Origin: Rosellinia necatrix
Lineage: Eukaryota; Ascomycota; Sordariomycetes; Xylariales; Xylariaceae
Direction: 5' to 3'
DNA length: 64,000 nucleotides
NCBI GenBank assembly: GCA_021209875.1
Contig: JAGYVD010000010.1
Span: 1,116,001-1,180,000, forward strand
Shown: positions 1 through 10,098 of the stretch, in pieces
How positions within the stretch are numbered: the first letter of the stretch is position 1
Layout of the letters: each line of letters starts with the position of its first letter
Notes under the pieces: generated by a model
Databases searched by the model: none
What the model saw: the letters and a program-made list of their open reading frames with translations, nothing else
Told to the model about the DNA's origin: nothing
Made by a program: the position numbers and the translations under genes

Positions 1-165
1 GGTCTCGGGATGTATTGCGTCTAAAAAGCCTTGCAGTTGCGCCGTGGGATTGGTCCGTTTCCCCGGCGGGGGGACGCCATTCCTTTTGCTGTCTATGTAA
101 TTCCCATTCACGTACAATGCCAAACGGTACCCAGGCTCCCGTTCTTCAGACATAATCGGTGTTTC
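1..165. other. 3' flank of the ATP20 gene, no gene seen
   Basis: Left edge of the window. It lies just downstream of the stop codon of the ATP synthase subunit g gene and probably carries its 3' UTR. A short plus-strand frame crosses it but resembles nothing and overlaps the real coding exon. Confidence 0.5.
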
Positions 166-1045
166 TTAGTGGTGAGCGGAGGGGTTTTCGCCGTGGTAGC
201 CGATGATCTTGAAGCGACCGATCATCTCGCCGACGGTAAAGAAGCCCAGGCACTCGGCGGCGATGACGCCGCCGGTGACAAGCTGCGCGCGGCTCATCGG
301 GATTCGTGACATGATGGAGCCGGGCTGTTGCGCAGTCTTGGCAGCTGTCTGGGAGGCGCTCTGGATGAGAGAGGTTCGGTTCTTCCACAGGTTCTGGAAG
401 TAAGTCTGGAAGGTTTCCACCGATCTGCGGCGACGTCAATAAGGAGAGCCCAGCCACGCAGTCTACAGCGAGTTGCGTAGCACCAAAACACTTACGGCGG
501 GGACATCTTCTGGCCGCGGAAGACGATCTTGGCGACCTCGGCGCCGACCTTGGAGTAGTAGACGACGGTAGGGACTTGCTCTGATGTAGACGTCAGTTTC
601 GTCTGCTTCCCTCATCCATCGTTCGCCCACGATTCCCATGATTCACATGATTCCCATGATTCCCATGATTCCCATTGCTCCCATGGCTCGCGAACAAAAT
701 GCAGTGCAACAAGGGTGCCCAATAATAGGTTCACATACTCTCAACGAAGGAAACTAGTCTCGCAGTCCGGCCACCAACTTTGCTCAGCGAACTCGCAATC
801 CCCTTGGCGGCGCCCGCAATGGCCGGGCCAGCGGAAGAGGAGACCTTTGACAGCCCCTGCTGGGCCTTGGAAGCGTATTCGGCGGCGGAGGCAGAGACCT
901 TGGAAGCGGTCTGCTTTGCCGTCTCCTTTGCCGTCTCCTTTGCCGCCTCGGCAGTCTTTGTTGTCGTGGACTCGAACCGGCGGGCGGCCATGCGACTCCA
1001 CGGTGCGGATTGCCGGAGCAGCGGCCGCGCAAGAGAAGACGACAT
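166..1045 (-). CDS. ATP20: Mitochondrial F1Fo ATP synthase subunit g
   Basis: Subunit g of the membrane part of mitochondrial ATP synthase. With subunit e it is needed for dimerisation of the enzyme and so for shaping of the cristae. Exons (minus strand): 739-1045, 496-580, 166-424, giving 216 aa. Residues 1-30 (MSSSLARPLLRQ...) are an Arg/Ser-rich mitochondrial presequence. An Ala/Lys/Thr-rich helical stretch follows, then the family core VPTVVYYSKVGAEVAK..GQKMSPP, with FQTYFQNLW at the start of exon 3. A single TM helix near the C terminus (LVTGGVIAAECLGFFTVGEMIG) holds the small-residue pattern expected of the dimerisation helix. Both introns have good signals (gtatgt..cag; gtaagt..cag) and keep the frame across the conserved core. 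The protein is longer than the roughly 115-aa yeast subunit because of the N-terminal Ala/Lys segment. The start is the first Met of the presequence. Confidence 0.9.
631..675. repeat. 9-bp tandem repeat in ATP20 intron 1
   Basis: Five head-to-tail copies of GATTCCCAT, one with a C-to-A change, fill the middle of the first intron (581-738). A weaker sixth copy (TGCTCCCAT) follows. Confidence 0.85.
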
Positions 1046-2093
1046 GGTGGCTTAAAGATCGATGATTTTCGGAGTTGGTGTGGAGGATGGGCCGGCCGTG
1101 GGGAGCGACGGACGGGCTGTAGGAGGGAGGACGGGAAAAGGGGTCGGGGGGGATTATGTCGTGGTGATCGTGGTGACCGTGGTGATCGTGGTCGTTGTCT
1201 TCGTCCGGTGGCGTCGTCGTCGTCGTCGAATTCCTTAAATCCGTCGCTTCGAGATTAAAAAAAGAACTCAAAACCAATGCGAGGGCCCCAGCTCCTCCCA
1301 GCCAGGGTTGGTTAGGCTAAGCTCACCCCAAAAAATTCCACTGCCTTTTTAGCGGAAAAACCCGATCCGACCTTGAATAGCTCCAGATCTTATCGACAAT
1401 TGACCAATCAGATGCGCCAGCCGCCACGGTTTGAGGCCACTACCCGGTTGGTACCTATCACTATCGTGTTCATCTCGTCACTTATAAGAACGTACATAGG
1501 TACCTACCTACCTAGCCTAGGTAAGCCCGACAGATAACAAGTGCTACCTGTTTACCTATCTACTCTACTTACTCAATTCCTTACCTAACCGCCTAACAAG
1601 GTATATCTCATCAACGTCTTTATCCCACCCCTACACACATCTCCATTTCCATGACCTACCTACCTACCTACCTACCTACTTACTTTAAGTACGCTAACTT
1701 ACCTACCCAAGCATCTACAGAGCAACAACACCATCACCACATCGTCTATACTCATTCGCTTCTCACGATACCTACTACTTCATCAATAGGTACAATGCAT
1801 ACTAGCTAGTGACGTGTTTACTCTTTATTAGCCTGCCTACTTTATTCTATACACGATGGAACGATCAATGAATCTATACAATCAACCCATCCAATGCAGC
1901 TGGCCGGAAATGTGAACCCATGATGCCCCCCTATTCCCATGCCTAGAGCGAGGCGACAGCGGAAGGCACCTGAGGTTCGAATGCCTGAATATGCGCATTT
2001 GTCCCGAACATATCCGTGAATTCGACGTCTGAGAAGGGGCTGTGTCTTGCCCCTCCTCCTGGCCAATCCTAGTCTTGGACGCCTGCTAGATAG
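1046..2093. other. Intergenic: ATP20 promoter side and LAD 3' flank
   Basis: About 1 kb without a gene. The first 250 bases are the 5' flank of ATP20 and hold GTGGTGATC-type and GTC triplet repeats (about 1160-1225). From 1495 to 1700 the DNA is built of TACCTA/CTACCTACC units. A minus-strand frame of 74 codons (1842-2066) resembles no family. Confidence 0.6.
1655..1685. repeat. (TACC)n microsatellite
   Basis: About seven uninterrupted TACC/CTAC units. The same motif recurs as single or short arrays in most intergenic regions of the window. Confidence 0.85.
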
Positions 2094-3252
2094 TTAGTCG
2101 TCGCTCTGGATTTGGACTTTGATGGCCCCGGTCTTGGGATCGGCAGCTATCTTGAAGGCCTCCAGCGCATCTTCGAGCTTGAATCGGTGAGTGACCAGCT
2201 TCGAGAGATCGATGACGCCGTTCTCCAGCAGTCGAATGGCGCGGGGCCATGTATTGCAGTACCGGTATTGAAATATTAGGTCGATCTCGCGGGTGCTGCA
2301 TCGCATGAACGGGAAATTCATCTCGTTCTTCCCCACGCCGATGACAAACACCTTCCCGCCAAACTTGGTGGCCCAGATGGCCGAGGCTATGCTGCTCTCG
2401 ACACCCGTGCACTCCATCGTCACGGCCGGTTCGATGCCGCCGAAGGACGCAACGATCGCCTTCGCCGAGTCCTCGGCGCTCATCCGTTCGACCTTGTGGG
2501 TTATGACCGACGGGTAGACCTCCTTGGCGAACTTGAGTCGGCCTTCGTCAATGTCCGTGATCACGAGCGGGCAGGCCCCTGCGGCCTTGCAGCAGAGTAA
2601 CGTGATCAATCCAATCGGACCGGCACCGCAGACCAGGACAGGATCGCCGAGCTTGATTCCAGACCTCTGCATCCCCGCCAACGCGACGCTCAGTGGCTCT
2701 AGCATGGCCCCGTCCTCGTATGACATATTGCCGATCTTGTGGCACCAGATGGCTGGGTGGTTCACATATCTCCGTAGTAGGCCAGGCACCGGCGGCGTGG
2801 ACAGGAACTCGACCTTCTCGCAGCCGTTGTACCGGCCGGTCAAGCACGGCTCGCATTCGTTGCAGATCACGTTGGGCTCGACAGCTACCCGATCGCCGAC
2901 CTTGAGGTGTGTCACGGAAGGGTGCACAGCAATGATCTGGCCAGCCGATTCGTGGCCGAGAATATGATCATCCTCCACGACCATGGGGCCGATACAGCCG
3001 GCGTGCCAAAAGTGAACATCAGATCTGCGAAACGTCAGTCTACGGCAACAGGGCGATGTCGGCGCAAATGATGTACCCGCAGATGCCAGTGCTCTTGATG
3101 GCGATGGTGACCTCTCCAGGCCTCAGGCCATCCCCCTTCTGCACATTTTCTACCGTGGGTTCAGCCTCGCTGATCCACAGGTCGTGCCTGGGATTGGTGA
3201 AAATGCCGATGTTGGCCTTGGTAGGCTGGACGATGGTCGCGGTTTGGCTCAT
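2094..3252 (-). CDS. LAD1: L-arabinitol 4-dehydrogenase
   Basis: NAD-dependent zinc medium-chain dehydrogenase that oxidises L-arabinitol to L-xylulose in the fungal L-arabinose pathway, in the cytosol. Exons: 3077-3252 and 2094-3024 (intron 52 bp), 368 aa, close to the usual 360-380. Visible: catalytic zinc site Cys in [15 protein letters not shown] and the GHE motif; four structural-zinc cysteines in [17 protein letters not shown]; Rossmann glycine motif GAGPIGL; NAD-type acidic residue in VITDIDEG. The block [21 protein letters not shown], followed by [11 protein letters not shown] and [10 protein letters not shown], is characteristic of LAD rather than of xylitol or sorbitol dehydrogenase. 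The start at MSQTATIV matches the family. An upstream in-frame Met (3357) would add 35 unconserved residues and is probably in the 5' UTR. Xylitol dehydrogenase activity cannot be fully excluded. Confidence 0.92.
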
Positions 3253-3373
3253 TTTCGCAATGGGGGCAACGACATCGACGAGACGGGGAAGGAGATGGAG
3301 GAGGCGAGGATAGAGGGCAGCGAAGAGCGAGATTTCTAATGAAGATGGATGGGCCAAAAGAGGGGCATCGCCG

Positions 3374-3381
3374 ATTATATC
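3374..3381 (-). promoter_or_regulatory. Possible TATA element of the LAD gene
   Basis: GATATAAT on the minus strand, about 120 bases before the LAD start codon, in an otherwise GC-rich stretch. A CreA-type hexamer (GTGGAG) lies at about 3419-3424. Single short matches like this are expected by chance, so carbon-catabolite control is only a suggestion. Confidence 0.3.
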
Positions 3382-4551
3382 TGCATAGTTTGGTCACGAT
3401 GACCCCTCGGCGGTCGGCGGTGGAGGATGCTTGCCACTAGACGGGCCACAATTTTATCCCATTGTGCGCCCACTTGGAGCCCAAGGGTCCCAATGAGGTA
3501 CTTCTGATAGCTCCCTCGATCTATTCCGAACGGCGATGTGTTTACTATCTCTCGCACCAATGGCCAGGCCCCATGAGGCGCTACTCGCGATTGGAGCGAA
3601 TGCGGGGTGTTGCGGAGGAGTCGGGGCGCGCGCGTGGTGTCTTCGGCAGCTTTAGCCCCGATAGGCTACCCGGTGCGCCAACCTTTGCCGCACCAATTGT
3701 CAACGATCCGCGCCTTCGAACGCAGAATAGCTCGTCCTTCCGCTTTCCCCACGCACCTGGTTATGTGTTACAAAGAAAAAGAAAAAAAAAAGGAAAAAAA
3801 AACCATGAAGCAGATATGTATGTACATTAGGTAGATAGCAACAAACTAATTAACCTCAATCGAGTAGTCTCCCCGAGCAATCTACCTTACGTGAAACACT
3901 CAACCACCATTCAGGGTCCTAAGTCTATCCGCAAATAAAGCAAGCAACCCTCTGTCGACCAATCGTTTTGTTCGCACTCGACGGATTTAGCATCTTTCTG
4001 AATAATATCTACCAACTAGATAAGTCGGTAGGTACTCGTCGAGAGCGTGAGAAGCGGGAAGAAAGAACACATGTATTATCATGCTTCCTTTATAATCCTC
4101 ATGGTGATTCTATTACTAAAAATAAGAAAATTAGGCAACAAGTTAGTCACATGTAGCTTGGATATATCGATATTTATAGTCGAGGCTAAGATCGCTGTTG
4201 AAATACCTAACCGTTCATGGCTTCATAGCCTAACGGCGACGATGCCGAATTGTTTGTGTAATCTCCCGGGGCTGTCACATGGGCTCTATTGCTTGTGCTG
4301 CCTTAGCTTATAGTGACGGCTCTGAGTTACGTGCGGAGCACTAGGCCACAGACGGCAGGGGGATAAGACGCGAGGCGCATTGTTACTATTATACCAATTC
4401 TCTTCCATCTCTCGGAGAAATATATTCATTAAATCTAATGGTACTATGCCTGTACTTGAAGCGATTCGACGCCAACAGCTCTACAGGTATAAGGATAGGT
4501 GAAGATACCCTACTTAGGAAACTCAAAACATATCATCATACCCTCTGACTT
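3382..4551. other. Intergenic between LAD and the MFS gene
   Basis: LAD promoter region followed by the 3' flank of the MFS transporter. It contains an A-rich run (about 3776-3802) and AT-rich DNA after 3830. The 122-codon plus-strand frame at 3462-3830 ends in a lysine run encoded by this A tract and has no recognisable domain. Confidence 0.6.
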
Positions 4552-6285
4552 TTACGCAGATCTACTACCTTGCTCAATCCGCTTCTTTCGCCATTCCCAC
4601 CCGTGTTGCCTTAGCGCCCATACGGCGGCCATTCCACTTAGACCCTCTATGAGGGCAAGCGCGGTGAACAGCCAGGAGTATCCAATAGCTCCGACGACAG
4701 GCTGAAGCACGGCTACTACTATAGCGGACAATGTGCACCGGCATATATTATTGCTAGCGCCCGCCGTCCCCGGACTAGAGGGGAAAATATCGACAATTAG
4801 CGCACTGTATATTTGATGTAGAACGGTGCACTTAGCGCCAATGTAAAACTGGAGGATCAGTGGGATGGCCGGATGAGCATGAGTGTGGATAGCCCAGCCG
4901 TAGCCGCCAACGGCAAACATCGATACGAGCATGATTGGTATGCTCGCAGTTGACCGCGCTTCCTCGATGGGGAAACGATCGATGTCGATTGTCTTGTTCT
5001 TGTCGGGAGAGAACCCTGCCTTGATCGCCGTCTTCTTGAAGCTCCAATCCATCAATTTACCTGCTATCACGCCCCCGGCGATCACGCCACCACCGCCTGC
5101 CAGGAAGGACAATCCTACTTCGAGGTCATTGAACCCATAGCCGCGCCCGTAGATTAGTGGGATAGATGTCTGGATAGAATACCACACGGCATAGGGTGTT
5201 GCACAGAGCCAAAGGATGAGGGCTGTGTCTCGGTGAAAGATGAGGCGCACTGACGGGAGCGGGTTTGGTGCCGAAAGCCTACCCTGGCCACTCTTGCCGA
5301 TATTGGGATCGTTGGTGGCGGGGGTATATGTACTCCCCTTCTTCTTCGTGTCTGTTTCCAGTGCGGCGTCACGGCTTTTCTCGTCGTTCTCACGAGGACG
5401 GTCTGAAGCCGTTTCCATATCGCCGGAAGAGATGCGTCCCACGCCGCGCACCCGACGACGCCCGAGGGAAGACCGCACGAGCTGCCACCAGGTGGCCCAG
5501 ACCCCACGAGCCTCGACCGCGCCGTTGCCGACCACGGACCTCCCGGTCTCGGGCATCGTCCACCCTATGAGGAGGAGCGCCGACGCGCCGAAGATGACGA
5601 GCGCCGCGAAGCACCATCTCGGGTTCCCGCTCGCGAGGATCGCGCCGCCGCCCACGACGGGCCCGATGCACGGGCCGAGGTTCGTCGCGGCCAGCATGGG
5701 CCCGAGCACGGCGCCGCGCCGCGAGTGCGGCACGACGTCGGCGACGACGGCGTACGACAGGCTGAGCACCGCGCTGCCCCCGACGCTCTGGAGCCCGCGC
5801 AGGAGGATGAGCGCCACGTAGTTGTCCGTGTTCGCCACCAGGCCGACGCCGGCGAGGAGGTAGACGGCGAACGTGAACAGGAACACCGGCCGTCTGCCGA
5901 GGGTGTCCGAGAGCGGGGAGAAGAAGGACGGGGCGACGCCCTGCAGCACCACGTAAAGCGTGATTGTGAGGTTGATCGCCTGCACTGAGGTGGCGTAGCG
6001 CTCCGCCAGGAGGTCAATGATCGGGAAATATATCGTGGCCGTAAGCGAGGACGCCAGCGCAAGGTACCCAAGGAGGTAGGTGAGATATAGGATCATGGAA
6101 TCGGGGAACACCGAGTGAGGGAACTCTTGCGTCGGACCGTCGGTTTGGACAGCATCTTGGGCTTCGGCCTGGGTCACCCCGAGTCCTTGGTGGGGTCCCT
6201 CTGGTGACAATGTAGACTTCTCTACCACATGTTCGCCGTTTTGGAAGCTGCTTGGTAAAGAGTTGCCTTCGTTATGTAATGGCAT
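4552..6285 (-). CDS. MFS transporter, DHA1 drug:H+ antiporter type (Qdr/Aqr1-like)
   Basis: A 577-aa single-exon plasma-membrane transporter of the 12-TM DHA1 family, whose members export drugs, weak acids or small polar metabolites in exchange for protons. Residues 1-60 are a hydrophilic cytosolic tail and TM1 starts at about MILYLTYLLGYLALAS. Motif A is seen in the TM2-3 loop (SPLSDTLGRRPVFLF). The TM4-5 region reads LRGLQSVGGSAVLSLSYAVVADVVPHSRRG, with the antiporter Gly/Pro motif after it (GPCIGPVVGGG). A long basic/acidic loop of about 90 residues separates TM6 and TM7. The C-terminal half has IVDIFPSSPGTAGASNNICRC, typical of the Qdr/Aqr1/Dtr1 group. The 5' half (about 5400-6000) is clearly more GC-rich than the 3' half. 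It lies 1.3 kb upstream of LAD on the same strand, but nothing shows a shared role. The substrate cannot be told from sequence. Confidence 0.88.
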   Translation of the reverse strand: MPLHNEGNSLPSSFQNGEHVVEKSTLSPEGPHQGLGVTQAEAQDAVQTDGPTQEFPHSVFPDSMILYLTYLLGYLALASSLTATIYFPIIDLLAERYATSVQAINLTITLYVVLQGVAPSFFSPLSDTLGRRPVFLFTFAVYLLAGVGLVANTDNYVALILLRGLQSVGGSAVLSLSYAVVADVVPHSRRGAVLGPMLAATNLGPCIGPVVGGGAILASGNPRWCFAALVIFGASALLLIGWTMPETGRSVVGNGAVEARGVWATWWQLVRSSLGRRRVRGVGRISSGDMETASDRPRENDEKSRDAALETDTKKKGSTYTPATNDPNIGKSGQGRLSAPNPLPSVRLIFHRDTALILWLCATPYAVWYSIQTSIPLIYGRGYGFNDLEVGLSFLAGGGGVIAGGVIAGKLMDWSFKKTAIKAGFSPDKNKTIDIDRFPIEEARSTASIPIMLVSMFAVGGYGWAIHTHAHPAIPLILQFYIGAKCTVLHQIYSALIVDIFPSSPGTAGASNNICRCTLSAIVVAVLQPVVGAIGYSWLFTALALIEGLSGMAAVWALRQHGWEWRKKRIEQGSRSA

Positions 6286-7222
6286 CCTCAGTCTATCTCA
6301 AGTTGGTATAGGGGAAGAAGACGCCAATCCACGGGCGCCGGAAAAGGTGAGCACCGCGGACCCAAGAGAAAAAAAAGAAAACAAGGGGGAACCCTTTTTT
6401 TATTAAACAATGGGAGGAAGAAAAGTGGCATGCTTCTGTTACCCCATTTCGCCACGGCTTCGGAAAAAGGGAGAACATAATTCTAGAGTGCGAAGCCGGC
6501 CTATTCCCTGATCTCTCTGCTTGTTGAATTACCTATTGGGATTTGCGGATGGTTAAGTCAAGAGGGTCTTTTATGAACGGTTGGGTCTGTGGCTGGGAAT
6601 GATTGGATCCTATCACATTCTTTGCTGCCCCCGTGTCCAATCAAGCAACATGGCCAACGCGATCCCTGGAGGCATCTTCCAATAATCAACCGCCCACCAT
6701 TCAATGTCTCATGGCTATCTTGACACCCCTCTCTACCCTCAGGCATAAATATATTATCATAAAAGCCAAACACAACGCAAAAATGTTTGGATAGTAATTG
6801 CTTTGCCTGTGATAGTCGTAAAAGGTAAAGGAGCCCAAGTGTTACCGAGCCGATAACGTAGGAAACGAGGTGTGTGCACTGCATAGTCTATTCAACGCTG
6901 AAGGGTATGGGAAGAAAGATGGAGAGGTATATGCAGGAAGGTGTTCAATTGTGTGCAGCTGTATCTTCATGAACCCTCATCTCAGGTAATTACGAAATAA
7001 CTTCTCAAAACCTTCGTTTTTGCCAAGACGCATGGGGTTTCAAAGGGAGTTCTTCTACTTTATGACTGACTAACTTAAGGGCCTCGAGACTACCCTCAAC
7101 GCTGTTGTTAAACCAGTCACTGCGTGCAATGGAGTCTTTCGCGACTATATGCATTCACTTATTAGGAACATTGAATTGAGGGCGCTAGACACTCCCTAGG
7201 CCATATTAGCTCGGCATGGTAG
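6286..7222. other. Intergenic, no gene seen
   Basis: The MFS 5' flank (with a T/A-rich tract near 6369-6402) and the 3' flank of the fructosamine-kinase gene. Short frames here show no family features. Confidence 0.55.
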
Positions 7223-8566
7223 CTAGTTGTTCTTGGCGGTTGGATTCTCAGCAAGCCAGGCTTCGTAGCCCCCGGGAAATTTCTCCACAAGCTTCCGCAT
7301 ATCCTCTCGTACTCTACGATCGGTCAATAACATATGCGAGAACGCGTGAGATAGAGGGACTCACATGTTCCTAAATCTAGTATTTCCGGGATATAGGGAA
7401 GAGGCATGTAAATTGAATCTCCTAAAACGCTAGTGTTAACCTGATAATTCGATAATGATTGAAGGTATTAGGTTAATGGCCTTACATCGAATATAAGAGA
7501 ACACGATCTTCGAAGTCGCCTGCGGGTTCCGAAATAGGAAAGTGTCGAGTGTACTCGGTGATGTAAGGTCCGCTCATCTTATGCCTTCGAGGCTGCCATG
7601 GCCCTAGTTCATCTGCAATTGTTGCGTCAGCCTTGCCTTGGAGACTCTAGAGGAAAGGCCTACATTCGTTATGGGCCCATAGACAAGTAGCGTCGAAGAC
7701 CACAGGATGGTTCGTATTAACGTCAATAGAACAGTTTCCATCCCACAAGTCACCATGGACCAGGCGCGGTTGGATCTTATTGGGGCCTATTTCCAGGGGG
7801 CGGATCAGACGTGGGATGACTTTCTCCATGATGGCCACTCTGAGCTGATCCATGTCCTGATCATACCCATGTGTATTCTCTTCACTCTTGAAGATACGCT
7901 TCATACCGGATGTGAATGTTTCTTCCCAGCTATTAGTTACAGGAAAGAATTGTGGAAGCCGGCCGCCATAGGTTTCGTATTCGAACCCAAATGTCCCGTT
8001 CGGCGAGGTTTGTCGTTGATGTAGCTCCGCAACGAGGGCGGGAAAATTATCAATATCGGGAATATCGTCGGTTAGCTCATGGAACGAGCATATGAAAAAG
8101 TGAACATCTTTCATCTTCTCATAGCTCCCGTGGCCGTAGGGTCGGGCAACAAGCTCGGGCATGACTTTCCACAAAGTATTCATGGAGTGGTATTCCCCCA
8201 GCACTAGCTTGTGACCCTCAGCGCCTTGGTGAACCTACATAGACGCAAGCAAGTTAATTTAAGTTCTAATTGCGTCAGAGCGGCCCGAATGCCGTCTTAC
8301 CTTAATGAAGTAGGCCACCTCATTTCCTTCTGAATCGGTCGTCTCGATTTTAGCGGTACGTGCCCAGTAAGATGAGCCGGAGGGCGCAATGGATAGAATT
8401 TGAGTGCCCTCAGGCATCTCTAAGGCATCAATGATCAGCTAGCTCAAAAATACCCTTACAATGCACTATACATACTTCTCTTTACGGCATCATCCACGTA
8501 CGAAATGACCTCGGGAGGAACTGCGACCTCCTGGTTCCAGATGCTCGGATCTGTGCTGGGTGCCAT
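7223..8566 (-). CDS. Fructosamine-3-kinase family protein
   Basis: Member of the fructosamine kinase family (aminoglycoside-phosphotransferase fold), which phosphorylates ketoamines formed by glycation of protein amino groups so that they break down. Six exons: 8476-8566, 8301-8419, 7664-8234, 7486-7612, 7365-7421, 7223-7313; introns 51-66 bp; 351 aa. The frame is continuous only with these junctions. Visible: N-lobe segment SGSSYWARTAKIETTD, YFIKVHQG with the presumed ATP-binding Lys, LGEYHSMNTL, the ELHQRQTSPNGTFGF block, the catalytic loop HGDLWDGNCSID, the metal-binding Asp in VFDATCLWAHNEYELG, and a C-terminal helix ending KFPGGYEAWLAENP. All match the filamentous-fungal version of the family. 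The first Met is the only sensible start. It is divergent from the NACHT receptor gene, with 1.5 kb between the two start codons. Substrate specificity is not shown. Confidence 0.88.
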
Positions 8567-10098
8567 GATTATCGACTCAAGAGATCCCGTAGAACGAACC
8601 GACAACTTTGAGAAGCCTAGAAACTAAACGATTCTACGACTGGCTTACATATTTATCTTGAGGGGAAGGGGAGGGGTATCCTGCAGAGCTGGACTTTGTG
8701 ATATGCTTAGATATGCATGAGAACCAACAGGTTCACACTCTACAGCCCGCCTGGAGTTGCAACCTCTTACAGCTAGAGATCACCTCCTCCACAGTCCTAG
8801 TTTAACGAACCCCCCATCTCCGACAAGGGTCTAAAGTTGGGTGGCTACTTGGCAGAACCAAGAACTTACGATATACAACTACCATTACCATATGTTGTAT
8901 TGCGCAATTAGTATACATTTGTATTCAAGTTGTGTATAGCGCTTGTGCTTTCTTCTGTCTTGGAAGGTCGCCGGAATCTGATGATACCGCGCTCTAACAC
9001 CGCTGCAACAATACGATTAATTTACAGCCCAACTGTTCGAGTATAGCATAGAAATGCCTCAGCACTAAGATAAAAATGTAGGAACAATATATATACTCGC
9101 CTATTGTGTCGTTGTGCAGAGGGGTGTAGGAATAGAATTGGATAGCTTTTCTTTGTTTGCCCCCTGTCATGATTGAGGCCCTACCTAGCCGCCACCTAAC
9201 TACCTAACATCTCTCTGGGTTAGTGACCTACCAACACATCTCGCCTTGGCATCTTTATACCGCAGGCTATCGCTGCTCGTTTAGCGCTACTTATTCAACG
9301 AAACAAAAATAATAAAGCACAAGGACTTTGGCAAGAAAATCTGGAGGGGAACTAGGAAGGTGGTAAATGGGAGTATACGTTGTAATATTTTAAAAGTAAA
9401 AGATGTTGATACTCCTCGGGAATATGGACTTTGCCGCAGGCTGCTAAATACGTGTAGAAATACTATCAAGTAGAAAGGTAGCAGGCTATGGAAAACTGGG
9501 ACTTAAGGCCTTGGCTACACATATGGAGCGCGGCTATCCAAGTATATTTGGTCATGAGAGGGTGCGTTCAGGCGAGCTGACACTTTGAACCTACACATTA
9601 CAGATTGTCAAGACGGAATGCTGGTTCCAGCTGCTGCAATCCTTCTGTGCATAGCCAATAGTTGAGATAGTGGCGCACATGAATAAGCGCAAGGGCCCTG
9701 GCTTGTTCTCACTTTTACCACCACCACCCGCTCTCGAGCTGGGATGGATAGATGGATTGAGGGAGGCGTTACTTTGTTTGGGATCTATTGCAGGTGGCTG
9801 CTTGGAATTCTGCATGGCTATGCCCGTGGGATCACACGGGGTTGTCGGAATTGCCACCCTTGACTAATTTCATGTCAATCAGGAACCTAATGCTGGCCTC
9901 TGTTATCTTCTCTATGTCAGTGCTGCCTTGCTCACTGGGTCATTCATTGGCCGCGCTTTTCGATTCTGTGTTTCTGCATCTGTCTGCCTAAGCAGTTGGT
10001 AAACCACCTGCTTTAGTTCGAAACCACCCTCGAGATTCTCTATGAGAGCGTAGTGGCTGACCTTTTCCCCCGTTACGGGATGCCACATCGCTGAAGAG
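8567..10098. other. Divergent intergenic region before the NACHT gene
   Basis: About 1.5 kb between two divergent starts, AT-rich between 8860 and 9560. I see no gene, tRNA or transposon ends. In particular there is no small open frame with an amyloid-type or HET-like effector signature next to the receptor. Confidence 0.55.

Noticed and set aside
3253..3357. N-terminal extension of LAD from an upstream in-frame Met
   Set aside because: The extra 35 residues are hydrophobic/Leu-Pro-rich and not part of the family, whose members start close to MSQTATIV.
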